Source of the DNA: Bdellovibrio sp047344985
Lineage (GTDB): Bacteria; Bdellovibrionota; Bdellovibrionia; Bdellovibrionales; Bdellovibrionaceae
Reading direction: 5' to 3'
Assembly (NCBI RefSeq): GCF_047344985.1
Contig: NZ_CP178861.1
Coordinates: 1,054,001-1,118,000 of the forward strand
Length of the DNA stretch: 64,000 nucleotides
How positions within the stretch are numbered: the first letter of the stretch is position 1; the number at the start of each line of letters is the position of its first letter. Below are positions 55,957 through 62,804 of this stretch, one piece after another. The notes beneath the pieces are model-generated. The model was not told the DNA's origin. It did not search any database and saw only the letters and a list, made by a program, of their open reading frames with translations. Position numbers and translations under genes: made by a program.

Positions 55957-56871
55957 GTGAAAAACAAGTTAGCACTTGCAGACTGCAAAGACGTTCTTTT
56001 AAAACTGTCTCTAATTGCAACTATGTTTCTGTCGCCAGAAATCTCTCTGGCTCGCAAGGCGAACGCGGTAGGCGGCTTTTACACTGTATATCGTTATGAT
56101 GTAGCGGCAAAAGGTTCGTGCGTTCCTGATCACGATTCAACTCCGAAAGAAATTCTTCGCCGCAACGGAATTAAATATTCCGGCAATCCTTCAGAGCAGG
56201 AAGTGGCCGCTCTCGCAAAAGGCATTGCTCAAGTAGAAAATCTTTTAGGTGATCCATTGCCGATTCCTTGGCGTCAAAATTATAACTTTATTACGGCGAC
56301 TGGAAAATGGAATCAAGGCGCGACATCTATCAACGTCCGTCGTCCTAAAGGTTCACCCAAGGGCACCAATGTCGGCCGTATGATGCATGAATTGGGACAT
56401 AAAGTTGGAAACTCAGGTGTGTATCAAAAATATCAAAGTTTCACGGGCCGCACTCGTTGCCGTATCACGGGTTATGCCGCTTCAAAATTCAACGAAGAGT
56501 TCGCGGAAGTTTTTGAGGCTTACGTTGTCTATCCGGATCTTTTAGAACAAAAATGTCCCAAGGCGTTTGAGTTCATGTCTAAAAAATTATTTCCAAATAC
56601 GAACCATAAAATCTCAAGTTGCGACAGAAATTCGGATGATCAGAACCCCGAAACGCCTTCGGTTGTTCCGCTCCCAATTCCTCGTCCATCGGATTTAGGA
56701 AACGTGGCTGAAGTAGAAACGGACGAAGATGCCGTTATCACACCTGATAACGGAGACGACGAAGACGATGATGATGATGTTGTTGAAGCGAGTCCTTCAC
56801 CGGAAGAAAATTCTTTGCCTGTAGCGCGCATCCCAATTCCGACGCCACGTCCATCACGGGGAGCGAAATAG
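55957..56871 (+). CDS. Secreted putative zinc metalloprotease with acidic tail
   Basis: 304 residues from GTG 55957, with AGGGAGA upstream. A hydrophobic segment (LLKLSLIATMFLSPEISLA) indicates export. MMHELGHKVGNSG contains HExxH, the zinc-binding and catalytic signature; NEEFAEVFEAYVVYPDL supplies a downstream Glu-rich segment that could hold the third ligand. The C-terminal third is a Pro-rich and strongly acidic tail (DNGDDEDDDDDVV). Probable extracellular or periplasmic protease of a family I do not recognise; HExxH alone is suggestive, not proof. Confidence 0.62.
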   Translation: MKNKLALADCKDVLLKLSLIATMFLSPEISLARKANAVGGFYTVYRYDVAAKGSCVPDHDSTPKEILRRNGIKYSGNPSEQEVAALAKGIAQVENLLGDPLPIPWRQNYNFITATGKWNQGATSINVRRPKGSPKGTNVGRMMHELGHKVGNSGVYQKYQSFTGRTRCRITGYAASKFNEEFAEVFEAYVVYPDLLEQKCPKAFEFMSKKLFPNTNHKISSCDRNSDDQNPETPSVVPLPIPRPSDLGNVAEVETDEDAVITPDNGDDEDDDDDVVEASPSPEENSLPVARIPIPTPRPSRGAK

Positions 56872-56953
56872 AAATTTTTGAGATACTTTGACCATTTCTT
56901 AATTTAGTGAAAAAAGTGTTGTCAGATTTCTTTGAAATAAACAGCGCAACAGA

Positions 56954-56980
56954 GGTGCCTGTCCAGGACTTTGGCACTTT
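56954..56980. repeat. REP-like hairpin
   Basis: AGGTGCCTGTCCAGGACT then TTGGCACTTT: GTGCC (56955-56959) pairs with GGCAC (56973-56977), and GTCC can pair with GGAC inside. The sequence style resembles REP elements with GGTGCC cores. A shorter related string, AGGTGCCTTT, occurs near 8848. Confidence 0.4.
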
Positions 56981-57069
56981 TCTTTAAAGAAAAACACAAG
57001 ATTCTGTTTTTGAGGCACCATGCTTCCCGCAAGCCCTGCTATCCTTGTTGCAGGTGGGGTGCGACTGTT

Positions 57070-58749
57070 ATGTCTTTTAATTATAACAAGAATAAGGAAC
57101 ATCATTCGCAAGATAGTTTTTGGACGTCCTATTCGGATTTGTTTTTAGGGTTGAGTACGATTTTTCTTTTATTGTATGTGACAGCCAGTCTTCGAACAGG
57201 AACAGAAGGATTGCGAAATCAAATTGAGAACCAAAAGCTTTCCATGAAAGTGGAAGAGTTGGAGCATCAATTGAAAATGTATGAATCAGTCAAGAATGAC
57301 TATATCGAAAACCAGGCCACGAAGGACGAGGCTCAAGAGTATCAGGAGCTTATGGATAAGCTCACTCTCTTGCAGGAAGATGCGAAGAGTGAAAAAGACC
57401 GTTTAGTGCAAGAAGCTCTTGAAAACGAAAAAAAGGTCAAAGCTCTTAATAAATACCAACAAATGGTTCGCAACGTCTTAAACTCTAATAAGATGGCGAA
57501 GGCAAAAATCATCAACCGTGATGATTTGATCAAAGAACAAGATGTCGAGATCGAAGGCCAGGAACAAACCATCACTGAGTTGAACCAGGATATTCAATCG
57601 AAAAAACAACTCATCGCTCAGGGCGAAAACAAAATCAAAGAAACGCAGGCAGCATTGCAAAAGCGTGTGAACGAACTTCGTTACGCTTATAAAATGAATA
57701 AACTTTCTAAAAACCTGTTTGAGCAAAAGATGGCTCAAGCCCGGGCTGAAAACCATCAAAAAGTTCAGCAGCTGACAAATGTGAATGCGCAATATCAGGC
57801 GCAATTACAACAAGCCAGCGCGCAGTTGGGTCAAGTTCAGGGAGAACTTTCGAAAACTCAAGGTATGCTCACAGAAAAAGAACAGGAAGCGAAATATCTC
57901 GCGGGAACTCTTTCAAAAACGAAAGCCGAATCGCAAGCTAAGATGGCAGCGATGTCACAGGGATTTGCGGCAGAGAAAGCAGGAATGCAGGCAGGCTTTG
58001 CTGCAGAAAAAGCAGGTTTGCAACAAGGTTTAGCCGCCGAAAAAGCAGCGGCAGCGCAGAAGCTGGCAGCGGCTCATGCGGGGCTGATGGCGGAGCGCCA
58101 AGCGGGCGCACAAAAAGTAGCAGCCTTACAAGGACAGTTGAGCGATACGCAAGGACAGCTTGCCAAAGCAAAAGCTGAAATCGAAGCGCGAAAAATGGTG
58201 GCGGGAGAAATCCAACGCGGTTTTGCTAAAGCCGGTGTTAAAGCTGATATCGATTTACAAACAGGTGACGTGGTTTTGGATTTCGGTCAGGCTTACTTTG
58301 ACAGCGACTCCGACCGTTTGAAAAAGGAGATGAAAGGCGTTCTGGAAAAAGCGATGCCGATTTATTCCAAATCGCTGTTCGGAAATCCTAGAGTGTCTGA
58401 CAAAATTTCTGCGGTGGAGATCATTGGTTTTGCTTCTCCAACATACCAAGGTCGTTTTATCGATCCACAAAGTTCTAAGGCTGAAGATAAAGTGGCCCTC
58501 AAGTACAATATGGATCTGAGCTACCGTCGCGCGAACTCGATTTTCACTTATATGCTTGATCAACAAAACGTTCAGTTTGATCACCAAAAAGAGCTTCTTT
58601 CGCTGATGAAGGTCTCAGGCCGAAGCTTCTTGGAAGTGATGAAAGTACAGAACCGCAACATCGCTTCAGCGGCGGAGTTCTGTAAGCAAAATGATTGTAA
58701 GAAAGCTCAAAGAGTTATCATTCGTTTCAGCATGGATACTAAAAAGTAA
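57070..58749 (+). CDS. MotB/OmpA-type coiled-coil membrane protein (stator-like)
   Basis: 559 residues from ATG 57070, chosen because the protein then starts shortly before its single transmembrane helix. FWTSYSDLFLGLSTIFLLLY matches the MotB/ZorB helix, with the proton-carrying Asp in SYSD. A very long coiled coil follows (about 40-400), including three 11-residue units around GFAAEKAG. The C-terminal OmpA-like peptidoglycan-binding domain (about 420-555) has VVLDFGQAYFDSDSDRLKKE and LSYRRANSIFTYML. It should anchor a channel to the wall. Followed 12 bp later by the MotA-like gene. It differs from flagellar MotB by its long coiled-coil arm. Confidence 0.8.
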   Translation: MSFNYNKNKEHHSQDSFWTSYSDLFLGLSTIFLLLYVTASLRTGTEGLRNQIENQKLSMKVEELEHQLKMYESVKNDYIENQATKDEAQEYQELMDKLTLLQEDAKSEKDRLVQEALENEKKVKALNKYQQMVRNVLNSNKMAKAKIINRDDLIKEQDVEIEGQEQTITELNQDIQSKKQLIAQGENKIKETQAALQKRVNELRYAYKMNKLSKNLFEQKMAQARAENHQKVQQLTNVNAQYQAQLQQASAQLGQVQGELSKTQGMLTEKEQEAKYLAGTLSKTKAESQAKMAAMSQGFAAEKAGMQAGFAAEKAGLQQGLAAEKAAAAQKLAAAHAGLMAERQAGAQKVAALQGQLSDTQGQLAKAKAEIEARKMVAGEIQRGFAKAGVKADIDLQTGDVVLDFGQAYFDSDSDRLKKEMKGVLEKAMPIYSKSLFGNPRVSDKISAVEIIGFASPTYQGRFIDPQSSKAEDKVALKYNMDLSYRRANSIFTYMLDQQNVQFDHQKELLSLMKVSGRSFLEVMKVQNRNIASAAEFCKQNDCKKAQRVIIRFSMDTKK

Positions 58750-58761
58750 TAGGGGTGGGTT

Positions 58762-59664
58762 GTGACTACAAAGGCATTGGCAGAATATTTTATAATAATG
58801 CTCCCATACTGCATGGCGGGCGTGTTTTTGGTGGGGCTGTTCTTCAGAAGCATTATTTATTACACCGTTCGTCGTCACGAGTGGTTTGCGCGGGAATTTG
58901 AAAAACGTGTAAATCAGTATATGGAGGGCGAGGTTCCCGGAAAATCGGAGAACGTGTCTTTCTATGTTTTATCAAAAAAAATCCTGGAAAGAACTTATTA
59001 CGAAGTTTTTGAAATCCGCGACCGTATGAAACGCAGAAAGCCGGATTCAATAATGTCCACTAGTGACCGCGTCTTTTTGGTGCGCCAGGGATGTGCGTGG
59101 CTGGTGAAAGACATTTTAAAACAGTTGAAGTTTTTAAAATGGAACGAAGGAAATCCAAAACTTCTCAATATCACGAAAGCAACTTTGCAACATAATCCTT
59201 GTTTCAACCGTGTGTTTGGCGTTTTGCCCATGGTGGGAATCAATGATTTGATTTCAATCTTGCCGGGTCTTTTCGTCGTGGCTGGTATCTTGGGAACTTT
59301 CATTGGAATTGCCGGTGGTTTGCAGGAACTAGGAACAATGAATCTGCAAGATCTTGAGAATACGAAAAACATCATGGACCGTTTCCTTCATGAAATCTCT
59401 TTTGCGATGAAGACATCTATCGTCGGTATTATCTTCTCGTTGCTTTCACATGTGACGAATACGATCTTATCTCCTGAAAGATCTTATGTGTCGATGGTCG
59501 ATCGTTTTGAAAGTGCATTAGACCTTCTTTGGTATCGCAGCGATAACAATAATTTCCCTGCCCATGAAAGACCTTTTGATGAACATCGTGATGCCGTAGA
59601 AGCGTTGGCAGAGGATGCTCTGAATAAAGAAATTGGGAAGGCGCCCGTGGCCCGAGGAGCTTAG
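58762..59664 (+). CDS. MotA/TolQ/ZorA-like proton-channel protein
   Basis: 300 residues from GTG 58762, with AGGGGTGGG upstream. TM1 about 9-33, a cytoplasmic domain of about 130 residues, then TM2 (about 175-198, LPGLFVVAGILGTFIGIAGG) and TM3 (about 222-248, MKTSIVGIIFSLLSHVTNTI). The GILGTFIGIAGGL stretch is the core of the MotA/TolQ/ExbB channel family and looks most like ZorA-type members. With the preceding MotB-like protein it should form a proton-driven stator. An FHA-domain protein follows two bases later, suggesting a regulated or signalling-linked machine. Confidence 0.78.
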   Translation: MTTKALAEYFIIMLPYCMAGVFLVGLFFRSIIYYTVRRHEWFAREFEKRVNQYMEGEVPGKSENVSFYVLSKKILERTYYEVFEIRDRMKRRKPDSIMSTSDRVFLVRQGCAWLVKDILKQLKFLKWNEGNPKLLNITKATLQHNPCFNRVFGVLPMVGINDLISILPGLFVVAGILGTFIGIAGGLQELGTMNLQDLENTKNIMDRFLHEISFAMKTSIVGIIFSLLSHVTNTILSPERSYVSMVDRFESALDLLWYRSDNNNFPAHERPFDEHRDAVEALAEDALNKEIGKAPVARGA

Positions 59665-59666
59665 TT

Positions 59667-61889
59667 TTGAATACGTTCACAGTCACTATCCACAGGAAGG
59701 ATCAGGTGCTCAGCCGTGAGGTGAATAAAGATTCATTCACCGTCGGCCGATCTATCGACTGTGACATCTCTTTGAATGACAACCATGTCAGCCGCGTTCA
59801 CCTTGTTGTGAGCCGCCGTTGGAACCAAATTTGGATTGAAGATAAAAATTCTTCCAACGGCACCTTTGTTAACGGCACCAAAATTGTACAGGGAACTCCG
59901 GTTAACGTTGTTTCCACTGATAAAATTCAATTGGGCCGCTCCGAGTACATTATTGTGATTGATCTTAAAACAGAAGAGGTCGCAGAGCCCGTTCCTGAAC
60001 CGGAACCGGCATCTGCTGAGGAACCTGTTTTAGAAGACACCGTCGCTATGCCTCCGCCAAGCAATGCGCCTTTTCAGGCGGAAAAAGCTTTGCATGATGC
60101 AAAAAGAAAAGCTGCGCAAATTATTTTAGAGGGTGAAACCCAAGCAGAAAAACGCGTGCAGGCGATTTATCAAAAAGCCCGCGAAGCTCAGGCGCAAGCT
60201 GAATATTTTTATCAAACTCGCATGACGGAAGCTCATAAAGAGGCCGATGCGATTTTAGCGGATTACCAACAACAAGGCCGCAATCTTTTGCAAGATGCGC
60301 GCAATATGGCCCAAGAACTGCGTGAAGAAGTCGACATGTATGTTCAAGGCCTGAAAGAAAAAGCCAAACGCGACACCGAAGATATTATTTCTGAAGCGAC
60401 CTTAGCGGCAGAAAAGATGAAAACGGAAGCTTTGGAACAGGGTCGTCAAGCCGCGCAAAATGAAGCCGATGGAATGTTGCGTGGAGCTCGTGAAGAGGCG
60501 TCACGCATCTTGGAATTTGCACAGTTGCAAACTCAAGAAACTCAGGAAAAATTAAAATCCGAAAAAGAAGCTCTTGAAAAGGTGAGCACTGAACTAGCGA
60601 CGACTCGCGAGATGTTGACGGCTTCAATCAATTCATTGGAAGAAACAAAGGCCACTGAGTCAGAGTTGCAGTTAAAAATTCAGTATGAAGAAACACGAAT
60701 CAAGACTCTTTTAGAGGATGAGGCGACTCGCCTTAAAGAACTTCATGACACTGAGGATGTTCGTTTAAAAGCGCTCTATGAAAAAGAAGACACCCGTATT
60801 AAAGAACGCCTTACTGAGGAAGAGACCCGTGTCAAAGAGCACCGTGGTCAGTTACAAACCTTAACTCAGCAAAACAAAACCCTTGAGGACGCAGTTCGTT
60901 CTTTACAGGAAAAACAAGCGGCTCTCAGCATGGATGTTCGCGACATTGAGGCCAAAAAAACGCATCTCTTTAAAGAATACGAAGCCCAGAAGATTTTTCT
61001 GAATGAAAAGTTAGAAAAAGAAAAATCCGCCATGGTAAAAACGGAAGAAGAGCGTTTGGAAGAAATGCGTCTGGAAATGTCCAAACGCTTGCAAAAGATG
61101 GAGCGGGATCTTTTAGATGACGTCATTCGTAAAAAAGAAAACCTAATTAAGGAAATCCACGCCGCCGTTGAAAAAGAGATCGTGCTCTTGATGGAGCCAA
61201 CTCAATGGCGCAATATTTCTGCGTCCGTTGAGGAACATATTAAGGAAGCTGTCGAGGGCCGGGTTGCCTCGCTGTCGCAGTCTTCAGTGACCTCTGCCAA
61301 ACCTGTCGACCTCATGAAAAAGCGCAAGAGCGAAAAACTGCGTTGGGCTTCCATGGGCCTAGCTATGGGAGCACTGGCATATTTCGTCAGCCAAGTGGTT
61401 GTTGAGAAAGTGTCGGGCGATCAGGCTCCAATGCAAACTCTAGTGCAGAACGAAGCCAAGAAGAGACAGGAAGAGCTCGAAAAACGCCGTTTTAATCCTG
61501 CTCAAGCCGAAGAGCTTAAAGACAGTTATACGGATGCGGTCATTTACACGAGAAACTTCCCGGACATCTACACAGATCAACAGTTCCAGCAGAAACTTTA
61601 TAAATCCGCATCCCAGTATCTGTTGAAGACATGGAGAGTGGATGAGGACAAATCGATCCAAGTACTTTCTACTGCGACAGCTCTGGTGAAAGAGCTGACG
61701 GAAAAAAAAGGAAAGATTCATCCTGATTTTATTAAAGAGGGTATTGAAAAAATGCGCGGCCTTGAAACAGAAACGCTCGCCCGAATGAAGGATATTTTAG
61801 GTTCCGAAGTTCGTGTAGAGTCGTTCCGCCGCTTTGAACGCAATTTCTATAAAGAAGAAGTGCAGCGCAGAAGAATGGCGCAGCACTAA
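59667..61889 (+). CDS. FHA-domain coiled-coil membrane protein
   Basis: 740 residues from TTG 59667, with AGGAG upstream and two bases after the previous stop. FHA phosphopeptide-binding domain at about 1-95: FTVGRSIDCDISLNDNHVSR, then RVHL and SSNGTFVNGTKI, with the conserved Gly-Arg, Ser, His and Asn. An acidic Pro-rich linker and a coiled coil of more than 400 residues follow, including five 11-residue repeats (about 340-395). One transmembrane helix lies near 555-575 (ASMGLAMGALAYFVSQVVV), with a helical C-terminal domain beyond. FHA domains read phosphothreonine. Cytoplasmic FHA plus a coiled coil next to a stator suggests phospho-control of the motor. Confidence 0.78.
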   Translation: MNTFTVTIHRKDQVLSREVNKDSFTVGRSIDCDISLNDNHVSRVHLVVSRRWNQIWIEDKNSSNGTFVNGTKIVQGTPVNVVSTDKIQLGRSEYIIVIDLKTEEVAEPVPEPEPASAEEPVLEDTVAMPPPSNAPFQAEKALHDAKRKAAQIILEGETQAEKRVQAIYQKAREAQAQAEYFYQTRMTEAHKEADAILADYQQQGRNLLQDARNMAQELREEVDMYVQGLKEKAKRDTEDIISEATLAAEKMKTEALEQGRQAAQNEADGMLRGAREEASRILEFAQLQTQETQEKLKSEKEALEKVSTELATTREMLTASINSLEETKATESELQLKIQYEETRIKTLLEDEATRLKELHDTEDVRLKALYEKEDTRIKERLTEEETRVKEHRGQLQTLTQQNKTLEDAVRSLQEKQAALSMDVRDIEAKKTHLFKEYEAQKIFLNEKLEKEKSAMVKTEEERLEEMRLEMSKRLQKMERDLLDDVIRKKENLIKEIHAAVEKEIVLLMEPTQWRNISASVEEHIKEAVEGRVASLSQSSVTSAKPVDLMKKRKSEKLRWASMGLAMGALAYFVSQVVVEKVSGDQAPMQTLVQNEAKKRQEELEKRRFNPAQAEELKDSYTDAVIYTRNFPDIYTDQQFQQKLYKSASQYLLKTWRVDEDKSIQVLSTATALVKELTEKKGKIHPDFIKEGIEKMRGLETETLARMKDILGSEVRVESFRRFERNFYKEEVQRRRMAQH
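60684..60848 (+). repeat. Five 33-bp coding repeats (hendecad coiled coil)
   Basis: Units such as YEETRIKTLLE, DEATRLKELHD, TEDVRLKALYE, KEDTRIKERLT and EEETRVKEHRG repeat every 11 residues. An 11-residue period favours a right-handed or straight coiled coil. Confidence 0.75.
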
Positions 61890-61903
61890 AATTCGTAAAG
61901 CAA

Positions 61904-62212
61904 TCACGATTCCAGATTTTTCTTAATATAAGGTACTTCCACAATGGCGCGGCAACCATACTTAGCCATCATAGCAACTGTAATGCGGCGAATGCCTTCA
62001 ATGTTTCGTCCTTGTTTCCCTAGGAGCTGCCCGTAATCTTCGGGATGACAATCCACTTTGAAAACGGTGGTCTTTGTCCCCACTTCATAAGTCACCGTCA
62101 CTTTTTCTGAATGATTGAGCATTGTTGTCAGCACGTTCTGTATGATCTCTTTCACTTCATCACGGAATGCTTTTCTTAATCCGTCTACTTTAAGCACGTG
62201 TGTTGAATTCAT
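61904..62212 (-). CDS. KH-domain RNA-binding protein, second KhpA-like paralog
   Basis: 102 residues from ATG 62212 with AAGGA upstream; a TTG at 62245 is possible. KH loop GQLLGKQGRNIEGIRRITVA and the ending CRAIVEVPYIKK align with the KH protein at 16732-17052 over about 85 residues, with the same C-terminal IEVPxIxK-type motif. Predicted small cytoplasmic RNA chaperone. It is convergent with the FHA gene, 14 bp apart, and transcribed from the A/T-rich region also serving the XRE gene. Confidence 0.82.
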   Translation of the reverse strand: MNSTHVLKVDGLRKAFRDEVKEIIQNVLTTMLNHSEKVTVTYEVGTKTTVFKVDCHPEDYGQLLGKQGRNIEGIRRITVAMMAKYGCRAIVEVPYIKKNLES

Positions 62213-62370
62213 TTTTGATTTATCCTTTATTCTAACTGTCAGCAAATTTGAGTTTTACTTTTTTTGTGCCTGATGATTCGGGAGAATCTGGAAAAAACAA
62301 AGTCTAGTTTTGTTTTCTTGTTTACTCATCACGCATCCCTGTTTTCTAACAAAATGTCCTCGACTTACTT

Positions 62371-62406
62371 ACGGTAAAAGAACACCACTGGTAGAATTAT
62401 ACCGTA
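62371..62406 (+). promoter_or_regulatory. Shared element copy 1 with flanking dyad
   Basis: ACGGTAAAAGAACACCACT (62371-62389) lies 34 bp before the XRE gene. TACGGTA (62370-62376) and TACCGTA (62400-62406) form an inverted repeat around it. The same 19-mer with two changes precedes the chemoreceptor gene at 62732. Confidence 0.6.
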
Positions 62407-62423
62407 CATATAAACTTATTTAG

Positions 62424-62648
62424 GTGGCATCAATCGAAACAAAATATGACAAGCTGATGAAACGAATCGCGGAGAATATTAAAAAAATCCGCAAATCCAA
62501 GGGTTTGTCTCAGCGAAATATGGAAGACTACGGCTTTGATTTGCGGAATTATCAAAGACTCGAGGCGGGAAGCCATTCTCCCAGTCTTTACACTCTTCAC
62601 AAATTATCCATCGCTTTTCGCGTAGAGATCTCCGAGTTTCTTAAATAA
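62424..62648 (+). CDS. Small XRE-family HTH regulator
   Basis: 74 residues from GTG 62424, weak ribosome site (TTAGG). The whole protein is one helix-turn-helix: RIAENIKKIRKSKGLSQRNM, then LRNYQRLEAGSHSPSLYTLHKLSIAF, the HTH_3 pattern. Small stand-alone XRE proteins usually repress their own and adjacent genes. The repeated 19-bp element before this gene and before the chemoreceptor is the obvious candidate target. Confidence 0.8.
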   Translation: MASIETKYDKLMKRIAENIKKIRKSKGLSQRNMEDYGFDLRNYQRLEAGSHSPSLYTLHKLSIAFRVEISEFLK

Positions 62649-62669
62649 TTTTCTTTTTCAGAAAAATTC

Positions 62670-62683
62670 GAATAATATTATTC
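62670..62683. other. Perfect AT-rich palindrome
   Basis: GAATAATATTATTC is a perfect 14-bp palindrome after the XRE stop; AGATTT-TT-AAATCT follows at 62695-62708. Either could be a protein-binding dyad or a weak terminator stem; neither has a T-run. Confidence 0.35.
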
Positions 62684-62731
62684 CTCACCTATTAAGATTT
62701 TTAAATCTCTACCGATAACATTTCCATGTTT

Positions 62732-62750
62732 ACGGTATAAGTACACCACT
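62732..62750 (+). promoter_or_regulatory. Shared element copy 2
   Basis: ACGGTATAAGTACACCACT matches copy 1 at 17 of 19 positions and lies 54 bp before the chemoreceptor start. Confidence 0.6.
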
Positions 62751-62804
62751 ACGGTTATTTCCACCGTCTTCCAAATAAAACAAAAAAATACAGGGGATTT
62801 AGGG

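Noticed and set aside
57070..61889. Zorya anti-phage system
   Set aside because: The channel pair resembles ZorA/ZorB, but zorC, zorD and zorE-type effectors are missing and an FHA protein takes their place; calling it defence is unsupported.
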